In this document: in pieces, positions 25,963 through 34,080 of the stretch
Numbering within the stretch: the stretch's first letter is position 1
How the letters are laid out: every line of letters begins with the position of its first letter
NCBI RefSeq assembly: GCF_009762775.1
Contig: NZ_CP046401.1
Span: 3,844,001-3,908,000 of the forward strand
DNA from: Maribellus comscasis
GTDB lineage: Bacteria > Bacteroidota > Bacteroidia > Bacteroidales > Prolixibacteraceae
Length of the DNA: 64,000 bases
Reading direction: 5' to 3'
Position numbers and translations under genes: made by a program
Notes under the pieces: generated by a model
The model's input: only the letters and a program-made list of their open reading frames with translations
The model's database searches: none
What the model was told of the DNA's origin: nothing

Positions 25963-26286
25963 TTAAATTGACTTCCAGGTTCGAAGTTTATTTTTTTCTT
26001 CTTTTTTTAGGAATGCCGTCTCCATGTCTATTCCTTTCCGGTTGGCAATGGCGCAGATATAGATAAAAATATCGGCCAGTTCGTCACCGATTTCCGAAAA
26101 ATGAGAATGCTCATCAACAGCCAGGCCTTCCGATTTTCGAATGGCTTTAAAAAGTTCACCGATTTCCTCACCCAAAAGAAGACATTTGTCGAGAACTGTT
26201 TGTTGGGAAAAACCCCGTTCAGCTTCAAGCTCTGAAACATATTGCTGAAAGTTTTTTAAAGTCGCTTTTTGTGGTAATTCCGGCAT
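25963..26286 (-). CDS. MazG-related nucleotide pyrophosphohydrolase
   Basis: A 107-residue all-alpha protein with the MazG-type metal site: LLGEEIGELFKAI and EIGDELADIFIYI supply the E-x-x-E and E-x-x-D motifs. Length fits single-domain MazG-like enzymes that hydrolyse (d)NTPs to monophosphates. It is sandwiched between the epimerase (6 bases away) and YiaK-like genes, which is odd for a housecleaning enzyme; co-expression may be incidental. Confidence 0.85.
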   Translation of the reverse strand: MPELPQKATLKNFQQYVSELEAERGFSQQTVLDKCLLLGEEIGELFKAIRKSEGLAVDEHSHFSEIGDELADIFIYICAIANRKGIDMETAFLKKEEKNKLRTWKSI

Positions 26287-26292
26287 AACTTT

Positions 26293-27210
26293 TTATTCTG
26301 ATTCAACAATGTCGAGTGCATTTTTTACTTTTTCAAGAAGAACCGGTACTTTTTTGAAAGGATCGCCTTCACCCAATGTTTCCAACGGGAGATATCCGCG
26401 GTACCCCGACTCTTTTATTATTCTGAACAGTTTTACAAAGTCGGTCGGAGTTTCCTCTCCGTTTATCCAAACATTTTCTTTGATCTGCCATGTGACGGCA
26501 TATTTTGTATTTCGTTCAATTTCTTTATAGGGATCGTTTTGCCTGTAACTTCCAATATCAAGATTTAATCCCAGCCATTCTGAATTTACGCTGTTAAAAA
26601 TCCGATCGACATCGTCAGCCGTTTTTATAAAATCGTTGTGGTTTTGAAGTGCAACAATAACGCCGTAGTCTTTGGCAAAACTGCAACATGTTTTTAAATC
26701 TTCAGCCATCCAGTCAAATACCTGGTCGCGCGAAAAACCTTCGTGGGGATTTGTGCCGGAAAAAACCCGAATGTTTGGAATTCCCATTTTTGCCGCCGCC
26801 TGAATCCATTCTTTTATCATTTTGATATCCGCATCGCGACTTTTTTTGTCGGGATGGGCAAAATCGTTTCGCACTCCTGTGCCACTAATGTCCAGTCCGA
26901 GTAAAAAAGCATCCCGTTTAAATTTTGTCATAAAATCATTCGGGGGAACCTCGGGATATGCAGGAAAATAGTATCCTGTCGGATCGATAGCATCGAAGTT
27001 GTATTTGGCGCAAAAATGAAGCACATCAAATAAATCAATCTTTCCATCGCGCAGTGGTTGGTTGAAAGAATATACATTCAGGCTGATTTTAAATTTGTGC
27101 CCGTATTTTTTGTTTACTGATTTTGAGTTTGACGCGAATAGATTTAATCCGGAGGCTGCAAATGGCACCGCCATCATTGTTTTTACAAAATTTCTGCGAG
27201 ATGGTTTCAT
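26293..27210 (-). CDS. Exported sugar phosphate isomerase/epimerase (TIM barrel)
   Basis: A 305-residue protein with a Tat-like leader (SRRNFVKTMMAVPFAASG) and a xylose-isomerase-like TIM barrel (AP_endonuc_2 fold). Metal-site candidates are in VALQNHNDF, LNLDIGSYRQ, WQIKENVW and LPLETLGEG, in the usual order of the family. It probably interconverts sugars or keto-sugars in the periplasm. It is the second gene of the operon that also encodes the YiaK-like reductase and an SDR, consistent with sugar-acid processing. Confidence 0.85.
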   Translation of the reverse strand: MKPSRRNFVKTMMAVPFAASGLNLFASNSKSVNKKYGHKFKISLNVYSFNQPLRDGKIDLFDVLHFCAKYNFDAIDPTGYYFPAYPEVPPNDFMTKFKRDAFLLGLDISGTGVRNDFAHPDKKSRDADIKMIKEWIQAAAKMGIPNIRVFSGTNPHEGFSRDQVFDWMAEDLKTCCSFAKDYGVIVALQNHNDFIKTADDVDRIFNSVNSEWLGLNLDIGSYRQNDPYKEIERNTKYAVTWQIKENVWINGEETPTDFVKLFRIIKESGYRGYLPLETLGEGDPFKKVPVLLEKVKNALDIVESE

Positions 27211-27259
27211 TTTTCCAGGTTTAGATTATAACGATTGAAGATAAGAAATAATCCTAAAT

Positions 27260-27976
27260 TTAATGGATGCTTTTAGGGGCATCTACAACAATTTCTTTAA
27301 CACTTGCTCCCGGTGACAGGCTCAACAGCCATTTTATAGTTTCAAAAATATCTTCGGGCTGGATCATTTCTTCCGGTTCAGCAGGTGTCCCTGCTTCATA
27401 GGCCATCCGTGTGTTTACCCAGCTCGGACAAATGGCGGTTACTTTTATTCCCTGTGGTGTGAGCTCGCGGTATAATGACTGACTCAAGCCAACAAAACCA
27501 AATTTTGAAGCTACATAACCTGCATTTCCGGCAAATCCGATTACTCCGGCGCGGGAAGAGATGTTAAAGATATAGCCCGTTTTTTGTATTTTCATTACCG
27601 GAACAACTTCCTGTAAAATCACAAATTGCGCAGTGAGATTGACATCGAGTAACGATTTAAATTTTTCTTCAGACAGCGACAGCGAACCATCAAAGAAAAT
27701 ACCGGCGTTGTTTACCAGTACATCAATCTGTCCGGTTTCTTTCACTATTTTTTTTATGGTTTCAGTTATTTGCTGGCTGTTACTGATATCCAATTGATAA
27801 ACGAATGGTTCAGGAGAAGAGAAATCTTGAATTTCCCGGGCTACTTTTTCCAAATCATTCAGGCTTCTTCCCGTTAAAACAACCCGGTATCCTGTTTTTG
27901 CCAATCCAATAGCGATGGCTTTCCCAATTCCACGGGAGGCTCCTGTAATAAGTGCAACTTTTTGTTTTTCTTTCAT
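27260..27976 (-). CDS. SDR family oxidoreductase (FabG-like)
   Basis: A 238-residue classical SDR: TGASRGIG at the N-terminus, LVNNAG, catalytic Ser in NISSRAG and YVASKFG with the Tyr and Lys. The C-terminus is short and specific (PGASVKEIVVDAPKSIH). First gene of the operon 27976 to 24953, separated by 49 bases from the epimerase. Members reduce keto groups of sugars, steroids or acyl-ACP; context favours a sugar or sugar-acid substrate. Confidence 0.88.
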   Translation of the reverse strand: MKEKQKVALITGASRGIGKAIAIGLAKTGYRVVLTGRSLNDLEKVAREIQDFSSPEPFVYQLDISNSQQITETIKKIVKETGQIDVLVNNAGIFFDGSLSLSEEKFKSLLDVNLTAQFVILQEVVPVMKIQKTGYIFNISSRAGVIGFAGNAGYVASKFGFVGLSQSLYRELTPQGIKVTAICPSWVNTRMAYEAGTPAEPEEMIQPEDIFETIKWLLSLSPGASVKEIVVDAPKSIH

Positions 27977-28143
27977 TGTTTCTTTGTGGTATTTGACCTA
28001 AAGATAAAAAAAGGCAACGGAAATATTCAAACAACAGGTGCCTCAACCCGAACAAAGTGTGTGTAAAAATGAAATAGCTGTTCTCTTATTTTTTCTTTTA
28101 GCGCAAACAGTATGATTCCTGAAAAAGATATGTTATGGGAATG

Positions 28144-28842
28144 TCAGGAAGGAGTTTTTACCTCCAGCAAGAAACCACTTCCGTGGATATTTTTGATTTC
28201 GATATTTGGATCTTCAGACAAATATTTTCGAAGTTTAGTAATAAACACATCCATACTGCGCGCTGTAAAATAACCATCGTCGCCCCATATTTTTTGCAAG
28301 GCGTTTTCACGGGGAAGCAATTCATTTTTATTTTGGCAAAGTAGCTTTAGCAAATCCGATTCTTTGGGAGACAGTTTTTGTTTTATACCCTTCCGTTCAA
28401 TGTGTCTCAATTTTGAATCAAAACGGTAGGACCCAATTTCAAAAAGAACATCGTTGTTTACCGGAGTTGTTGATTGTCGCTTGATAATTGCCTGAATTTT
28501 ACACAACAAAACTTCAGTGTCGAAAGGTTTGGTGATATAATCGTCGGCTCCTACATTGTACCCTTTTAAAATATCTTCTTTTAAGGTTTTGGCTGTCAGA
28601 AAAACCATTGGAATATCCTTATTCATTTTTCGAATTTCAGTCCCGATCGTAAAACCGTCGATATTTGGAAGCATCACATCCAAAATACAAATATGATATT
28701 CATTTTCACGGAATTTTTCCATTGCCAGTTTTCCGTCGTCAACCCAGGCAACATTGTAGTCGTTTAGTTCGAGATAGGATTTTAAAACCGCCCCAAAACT
28801 TAAATCGTCTTCCACGAGGAATATGTTGTATTGCTGATCCAT
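28144..28842 (-). CDS. OmpR-family response regulator (RprY-like)
   Basis: A 232-residue two-domain regulator. The receiver has the acidic pocket ED (11-12), phospho-acceptor D55 in ILDVMLPN, T83 in FLTAKT and K105 in ITKPFD. A winged-helix DNA-binding domain covers ~130-228 (SPKESDLLKLLCQNKNEL, RSMDVFITKLRKYL). It follows the kinase gene by 36 bases and is thus its partner. Overall layout with a long-sensor kinase resembles Bacteroides RprXY. Its likely target is the TTAAC array at 30702-30738 upstream of the operon. Confidence 0.93.
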   Translation of the reverse strand: MDQQYNIFLVEDDLSFGAVLKSYLELNDYNVAWVDDGKLAMEKFRENEYHICILDVMLPNIDGFTIGTEIRKMNKDIPMVFLTAKTLKEDILKGYNVGADDYITKPFDTEVLLCKIQAIIKRQSTTPVNNDVLFEIGSYRFDSKLRHIERKGIKQKLSPKESDLLKLLCQNKNELLPRENALQKIWGDDGYFTARSMDVFITKLRKYLSEDPNIEIKNIHGSGFLLEVKTPS

Positions 28843-28878
28843 TTTATATTAAAATCAAAAAATCAGGTTTTAATCTTT

Positions 28879-30621
28879 TTAGCTTCTTGTGTAAGGAACA
28901 AACAAATCAAAACGACTGCCCTTTCCGGCTTCACTATGAACGGTAATCGCTCCCTGGTTGGCTTCCACCACTGCTTTCACATAACTTAACCCAAGCCCGA
29001 ACCCTTTCACATTGTGGATGTTTCCGCTGGTTTGCCGGTAGAAACGTTCAAAAATTTTGCTTTGTACCGACTTGCTCATTCCAATGCCTTTGTCTTCAAC
29101 CGAAATTAATACACCTTTGGGTTTGCTTGCAGTTGTAATTTTAATATCAGGTAGCTCAGCCGAGTATTTATTGGCGTTGTCAAGCAAGTTATAAATAATA
29201 TTTGTACAATGCATTTTGTCGGTTGTAACCACCGGATTTTTCGCATTAAAGTGTGTCTCTATTTTTCCCTCTCGTTTTTCAATCTGCAAAATAATTCCCT
29301 GAACGGCATCCTGAATCAAATCGTGCACATCCACGGGTTCCCATAAGAATTCAAATTCTTTTTTATCCAAACGTGCAATAGTTAAAATATCTTCCACCTG
29401 CCGGTTCATTCGGGTGTTTTCTTTTTTTATCATTCCCGTAAAGTATTTTATTTTTTCGGGATTCTGAATTACTTTATTGTTGGTAATTGAGTCGGTGGCA
29501 ACAGAAATGGTGGCGATTGGGGTTTTAAACTCATGCGTCATGTTATTAATAAAGTCGGATTTCATCTCCGATATTTTTTTCTGACGCAGAATGTAAAAAA
29601 TGCTCAGACTAAACGTGACCAGAATTATCAGCGAAAAAAGAAAAGAGGCAATGAGCAACCAGTTTAGCGAGCGATAAATAAAACTATCGCGTCCCGGAAA
29701 AAACACAGCCAGTTTCAGGTTTTTTTGAATGATATCGTGCGGGTAAAGTTCAATTTTGTAATCTGTATTTAACAGTTTTAAGGAATCGCTTGTTCCCGTT
29801 GGATTATCCAAAAAACTGCTGTCTTTTAATATGGCATATTCAAAGTCGATAGGAATATCTTTGTTTGCCAATTCTTCTGTCAGTACTTTTTTGATGAGCG
29901 TTGTATCAACGTTTTGCACATCCCAGGCTGAAATTTCGGTAACTACCTGGTTGGCTATTCTTTTAAGTTTTCCGGCTTTTACCTCCGCCCGTCTTGAAAT
30001 ATCGGGTGCAACAACAGCAATCGTATCAAGGTTGGTTATTAAAGAATCAATTCTTACTAGTCCCACGGAATATATCGAATCGATATCGGTAATATTCGTT
30101 ATAAAAGAGTCTTTTTTAATCATAAAGATATTATTTGTTGCCGAATCGTCGCCGGCAATAATAATCTTATCAATTTCTTGTTCCTCCCCGGTGTCAACGT
30201 CAAAACTATATTCATAAGTATTTACGGATGTTTTATTGTCGGAATCGATTTTTATTTCGAAACGAGCATTTTTTCGTTTTGGATTTACTTCACGAATAAC
30301 ACGCACAGGCTGCGGCGCGCGTTTTACCGAGTCGGGCAATAAAACACCAGGAGGGTGGGGTAGTGTTCTGAAAGAGATGTTTGACCTATTGGTGCTGCTC
30401 CAGTGAATCGAATCGGCAAAAGCCATCCGGTTTACTACATTAAAATTATGCAGATCTTCCAGTTTGGCTACCGTACTGTTTAATGCATCGTTTACACTTC
30501 TGCTGAACAATTCATTTTTAACACGTATTGCATTGTTCATCCAAACCAACTGCACGGTGATAATTCCGAGAATTGAAATTCCCATTAATACGATTAAACC
30601 TGTAATAATCTTTTTATTCAT
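28879..30621 (-). CDS. Sensor histidine kinase with large periplasmic domain (RprX-like)
   Basis: A 580-residue inner-membrane kinase. TM1 ~7-28, a periplasmic sensor ~29-319 unlike any fold I recognise by eye, TM2 ~320-344, then HisKA with MTHEFKTPIATIS (H363), N-box YNLLDNANKYS, G1 DKGIGM and G2 GFGLGLSYVKAVV. No HAMP domain is apparent between TM2 and the H-box. First gene of the kinase/regulator operon; promoter box at 30667-30674 lies 46 bases upstream. The divergent gene at 30803 is the best candidate for a regulated target. Confidence 0.92.
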   Translation of the reverse strand: MNKKIITGLIVLMGISILGIITVQLVWMNNAIRVKNELFSRSVNDALNSTVAKLEDLHNFNVVNRMAFADSIHWSSTNRSNISFRTLPHPPGVLLPDSVKRAPQPVRVIREVNPKRKNARFEIKIDSDNKTSVNTYEYSFDVDTGEEQEIDKIIIAGDDSATNNIFMIKKDSFITNITDIDSIYSVGLVRIDSLITNLDTIAVVAPDISRRAEVKAGKLKRIANQVVTEISAWDVQNVDTTLIKKVLTEELANKDIPIDFEYAILKDSSFLDNPTGTSDSLKLLNTDYKIELYPHDIIQKNLKLAVFFPGRDSFIYRSLNWLLIASFLFSLIILVTFSLSIFYILRQKKISEMKSDFINNMTHEFKTPIATISVATDSITNNKVIQNPEKIKYFTGMIKKENTRMNRQVEDILTIARLDKKEFEFLWEPVDVHDLIQDAVQGIILQIEKREGKIETHFNAKNPVVTTDKMHCTNIIYNLLDNANKYSAELPDIKITTASKPKGVLISVEDKGIGMSKSVQSKIFERFYRQTSGNIHNVKGFGLGLSYVKAVVEANQGAITVHSEAGKGSRFDLFVPYTRS

Positions 30622-30666
30622 TCTGAATTTTCTGTTTGAATTCTCTGGACTGAACTAAAAACAGTT

Positions 30667-30674
30667 CAAATATA
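30667..30674 (-). promoter_or_regulatory. -7 box for the kinase/regulator operon
   Basis: The minus strand reads TATATTTG, an exact TAnnTTTG match, ~46 bases before the kinase ATG. The -33 position (about 19 bases further) is TTT rather than TTG. Confidence 0.55.
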
Positions 30675-30701
30675 GATATTTAAGTGGGTGTAAATCTGAT
30701 T

Positions 30702-30738
30702 TTAACTTTTCCTTAACAGATTTTAACCGGGCTTTAAC
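30702..30738. promoter_or_regulatory. Four helically phased TTAAC half-sites (OmpR-type operator)
   Basis: TTAAC occurs at 30702, 30713, 30723 and 30734, i.e. steps of 11, 10 and 11 bases, all in the same orientation. Pairs of TTAAC-N6-TTAAC are the direct-repeat form bound by several OmpR-family regulators. The array lies between the two divergent promoters and next to an OmpR-type regulator operon. Confidence 0.65.
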
Positions 30739-30741
30739 TGA

Positions 30742-30769
30742 TTGATAGTTTGGTTGTAAGTTATATTTG
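30742..30769 (+). promoter_or_regulatory. Promoter of the divergent secreted-protein gene
   Basis: TTG (30742-30744), 17 bases, TATATTTG (30762-30769). The -7 box is exact and the spacing short but acceptable. It begins 4 bases after the TTAAC array, the usual place for an activator. Confidence 0.6.
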
Positions 30770-30802
30770 TGTCGAAATAGAATTGAATTAAAATTGAAAA
30801 AT

Positions 30803-31711
30803 ATGAAACGAATTTTTGGGATTACAACGGTACTTGTATGTGCAGCATTTTTACTTTCTTCATTTTCATTACGCGAAAATCCACAGGATCCTCCGCGTGG
30901 AAAAAAGAAGGAACGGCACATTAAATTGGTAAAGGTTGATGAAGATGGAAATAAAACAGAACTGGATACCATTTTAAGCAACGACGATTTTTTTGTGTGG
31001 AATGGCGATACGATAGGAGGAGGTATGAAATGGTTTTCGAAAAGAGAATTTGTTCCTGATTCCCTGTTGGGAGACATGGATTTTGATTTCGATTTTGATG
31101 TTGACAGCCATGGCAAAGGAAATGTATTTGTGTTGAAATCGGATGGAGATTCAACTTTGGAATATCGCTTTGATATGAGAAAGGACGATTTGCACGGCGA
31201 TCACGATGTTATGGTTTGGCACGGCGACAAAGGGGAAAACCGCATTTTTGTTGCGCCAAAAGTTCCGGGAGTTCCTCCTGTACCACCTGTGCCACGGCTC
31301 CATTTTTTGGAAAATGCAAACACTGAAAATATTATCGATTTGAGCGATCCTGGCATTATTTCCTATAAAAAGAAAAAAATGAAAGATGGGAAGGAAAAGA
31401 TTACCATTGTCAGAACTGAACCCGGTAAAGTTAAAACTCGGAAAGTGGAAGAAATTATAATCAACGAAAAAGGAGGTCATGCCACTTCCTGGAGTACACC
31501 CAAAGTTCATAAAGTGGTTGTTGCAAAAACGAAGGACGGGAAAACCCGGATTTCAGATGATGAAAATGTATTTCATTTAGACGGAGAAGAAGAGACCGTT
31601 AAAGTCATTCAGGAAGAGGGGAAAGTAATTCGTATAAAAGAAGTAAAAAGAGGCGACAAAAAAGATGTTGAAGTGGAAGTAGAAGTTGAAGAAAGCGAGG
31701 AAAATAATTAA
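30803..31711 (+). CDS. Secreted protein of unknown function, divergent from the two-component system
   Basis: 302 residues from ATG 30803; an upstream TTG lies inside the promoter box and is rejected. Residues 1-~22 are a Sec signal (KRIFGITTVLVCAAFLLSS). No family was recognised. The mature protein is highly charged: an Asp/Phe alternation (MDFDFDFDVD near 92-101), a proline run (VPPVPPVPR), several Lys-rich blocks and a Glu/Val-rich end (EVEVEVEESEENN). It carries short repeats of T-x-V/I-x-K-T/E type. Its position across a shared operator from a kinase with a similar Asp/Glu-rich periplasmic domain suggests a periplasmic partner or target of that system. This is an inference only. Confidence 0.75.
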   Translation: MKRIFGITTVLVCAAFLLSSFSLRENPQDPPRGKKKERHIKLVKVDEDGNKTELDTILSNDDFFVWNGDTIGGGMKWFSKREFVPDSLLGDMDFDFDFDVDSHGKGNVFVLKSDGDSTLEYRFDMRKDDLHGDHDVMVWHGDKGENRIFVAPKVPGVPPVPPVPRLHFLENANTENIIDLSDPGIISYKKKKMKDGKEKITIVRTEPGKVKTRKVEEIIINEKGGHATSWSTPKVHKVVVAKTKDGKTRISDDENVFHLDGEEETVKVIQEEGKVIRIKEVKRGDKKDVEVEVEVEESEENN

Positions 31712-31780
31712 ACAGCAAATTCGTTCTTGAAAAACAGACTTTTTACCTTATTTCGATTTCATGTATTCGTTAAGGTCTGT

Positions 31781-31810
31781 AAGCCGATTCTGTAAAGAGT
31801 CGGCTTTTTG
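31781..31810 (+). terminator. Rho-independent terminator
   Basis: Stem AGCCGA / TCGGCT (31782-31787 with 31800-31805), extended by inner pairs, then TTTTTG. It ends the transcript from 30803. Confidence 0.85.
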
Positions 31811-31855
31811 TTTGTTAAACATGATTAAAATTTTGTATATTAAGAAAAAAATAGA

Positions 31856-32953
31856 ATGAAAACTGCAGTTTGGCTCCCGGCATTTCTCCTTTTGTATTTA
31901 TTCACTTTTTGTAATCAGATGAAGCCTCCGGATAATAAAGGTCTGAGAATCCGGGAAGTTATTGATACCATTGGTTTTGCTCATCTCGACTGGCAGATGG
32001 ATTCTGTTGTATCGCGTATCAATTCTCAATTTAAAAATGAGTTGGAAGAAGTAAATCAGGACAGCAGTTTATTTTGGAAAGCTGCGATTTGTCCTCATGA
32101 TGATTATACCTATGCGAGTTGGTTGTATCCTGCAGTTTTAAAAAATGTAAAATCGAAAACACTTATCATTTTTGGAGTTGCGCATAAAGCTGCTTTGTTT
32201 CATCTGAACAACAGAATTGTTTTCGACAGTTTTGACGCATGGAAAGGACCTTACGGAGATGTTCGCGTTTCTCCGTTGCGCGATCAAATTATTGAAAAGT
32301 TACCCAAGGATCTTTTTGTTGTTCATGATAGTATGCAAATGGTGGAACACTCCGTTGAGTCGATGATTCCATTTTTGCAGGAGCAAAATCCGAATGTAGA
32401 AGTCATCAGTATTCTTGTTCCCTTTATGTCACTTTCAAAAATGGATACTATTTCTTTGCAACTGGCAAATGCAATCCACTCACTTGCAAAAGCACAAAGC
32501 CTGAACTGGGGGCGGGATTTTTCAATCCTTATTACTACCGACGCCGTTCATTACGGTGATGAGGATTGGAGCGGATTGGATTTAGCCCCGTTTGGAACCG
32601 ATAGCCCGGGGACACAAAAAGCGCTTGAAAAAGAAAAGAGGATTATTGAAAGTTGTTTTACCGGGGAGTTAACCAGCGAAAAGGCAAACCTGTTTTTTAA
32701 AACTACCGTTAACGAGGATAATTTTAAAGAATATAAAAGGACATGGTGCGGAAGATATTCCGTTCCGTTGGGGTTAAAAGTTGCCGGCAACCTGCAAAAA
32801 TTACAAAAAACAAAATCCTTAAACGGGGTCCCTTTGGGCTATCAAACTACGATTGATCACCCTGAACTTCCGGTTAAGGATTTAGGCATGGGTAAAACCG
32901 CAATCGCAACAAATCGTCACTGGGTCGGTTTTACAGCTGTTGGTTTTAATTAG
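31856..32953 (+). CDS. Exported MEMO-family (AmmeMemoRadiSam B) protein
   Basis: A 365-residue MEMO1/AMMECR-associated family protein. The core shows CPHDDYTYASW (counterpart of PHAGYxYSG), FGVAHKA, MVEHSVESMIPFL (the most conserved motif), and TTDAVHYG (counterpart of SSDFSHYG), giving the His/Asp/Cys-like metal pocket of non-haem dioxygenase relatives. The family is usually cytosolic and paired with AMMECR1 and a radical SAM gene; here the protein has an N-terminal hydrophobic leader (~4-18) ending near FTFC, and neither partner is nearby. The lipobox is imperfect (F at -1), so secretion is likelier than lipidation. Function unknown. Confidence 0.85.
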   Translation: MKTAVWLPAFLLLYLFTFCNQMKPPDNKGLRIREVIDTIGFAHLDWQMDSVVSRINSQFKNELEEVNQDSSLFWKAAICPHDDYTYASWLYPAVLKNVKSKTLIIFGVAHKAALFHLNNRIVFDSFDAWKGPYGDVRVSPLRDQIIEKLPKDLFVVHDSMQMVEHSVESMIPFLQEQNPNVEVISILVPFMSLSKMDTISLQLANAIHSLAKAQSLNWGRDFSILITTDAVHYGDEDWSGLDLAPFGTDSPGTQKALEKEKRIIESCFTGELTSEKANLFFKTTVNEDNFKEYKRTWCGRYSVPLGLKVAGNLQKLQKTKSLNGVPLGYQTTIDHPELPVKDLGMGKTAIATNRHWVGFTAVGFN

Positions 32954-32959
32954 CCGGGA

Positions 32960-33952
32960 TTATTTCAGAACTGTTTTATCAACTTCGTTGGAAATAAATT
33001 TAAATTCTTCTTCTGTTAATGAGATCAAAGCAGCCTTTGCATTCTGAACCGACTGCTCAGCATTTCTTGCTCCGGCCAAAGCAATTGTAATTCCGGCCCG
33101 TTCTATGGTCCATTTTAAAACCAATTGTGCCAGAGTCGCTCCTTTTTCTTCTGCTATTGGTTTTATTTTATTCAAAAGTTCGTTTGTAATTATAATATTT
33201 TCGTCGGTGAAGGCACCATGTCCTGCGCGGTGGTCTCCTTCCTGGAATTCATATCCGGGTGTAATTTTTCCGGTCAATAAACCTCTTTCCATCGGACTGT
33301 AAGCCAGCACCGATTTTCCCTTTTCGATACAATAAGGAACGGTTTTATCTTCCACGCCGCGGTTGACCATGCTAAAAGGAATTTGGTTGGAAACCAGTTT
33401 TACTGCCTTTTCTGCTTCAGCCATTTGTTCCGCACTGTAGTTGCAAACGCCGGCGTAGCGAACTTTTCCCTGCTCTATTAATTTTGCAACGGCCTCAAAT
33501 GTCTCTGTAATAGGGGTGGTTGTGTCGGGCCAGTGAATTTGGTATAAATCAATATAATCTGTTCCCAGTCTTCGAAGGCTGTCCTCGCATTCTTTAATTA
33601 CCCGTTCCTTTCCGGCATATTTATATATGTCGATGTCTTTTCCTGTGTTGTTTTTACTTTTAAAATAAAATTCGCCTTCTGTTCCATCCCAACTCATCCC
33701 GAATTTGGTAAGGATTTGCAGTTTATCGCGGGGAATTCCTTTTATCGCTTCTCCTACTATTTCCTCACTTTCACCTTGTCCGTATATGGGAGCCGTGTCG
33801 ATGGAGGTTGCACCTAAATCGTACGATGCCCGAATGGCTTCAATTGCATCGTTACGTTCTGTTTTTCCCCACATCCAGCCACCGGCTGCCCAGGCTCCAA
33901 ACGTAATAACGGATACCTGTAAATCTGAATCTGCTAATTTTCTATATTCCAT
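32960..33952 (-). CDS. Aldo/keto reductase
   Basis: A 330-residue NADPH-dependent TIM-barrel reductase. Catalytic set: D and Y in SIDTAPIYGQGESEE, K in LTKFGMSW, H in DLYQIHWPD. The NADP-binding end has IALAGARNAEQ. It resembles YghZ/IolS-type general stress or aldehyde reductases. It converges with the MEMO gene (6 bases between stops). The substrate is unknown. Confidence 0.92.
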   Translation of the reverse strand: MEYRKLADSDLQVSVITFGAWAAGGWMWGKTERNDAIEAIRASYDLGATSIDTAPIYGQGESEEIVGEAIKGIPRDKLQILTKFGMSWDGTEGEFYFKSKNNTGKDIDIYKYAGKERVIKECEDSLRRLGTDYIDLYQIHWPDTTTPITETFEAVAKLIEQGKVRYAGVCNYSAEQMAEAEKAVKLVSNQIPFSMVNRGVEDKTVPYCIEKGKSVLAYSPMERGLLTGKITPGYEFQEGDHRAGHGAFTDENIIITNELLNKIKPIAEEKGATLAQLVLKWTIERAGITIALAGARNAEQSVQNAKAALISLTEEEFKFISNEVDKTVLK

Positions 33953-34029
33953 AAAATAAATATTTTGAAGAATGAATGAATTATTCGTCGGTCAATTGTA
34001 AAACTGACGAAAAGATATAATGTTCAAAT

Positions 34030-34071
34030 CAAAAATGCAAAACCAATTTCGGTACAGGCATTGGTTTTGCC
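34030..34071 (-). terminator. Terminator of the TolB-like gene
   Basis: Perfect 11-bp inverted repeat GCAAAACCAAT / ATTGGTTTTGC (34037-34070). On the minus strand it is followed by ATTTTTG. It begins 10 bases after the stop of the gene at 34081. Confidence 0.85.
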
Positions 34072-34080
34072 ATCCGATTT

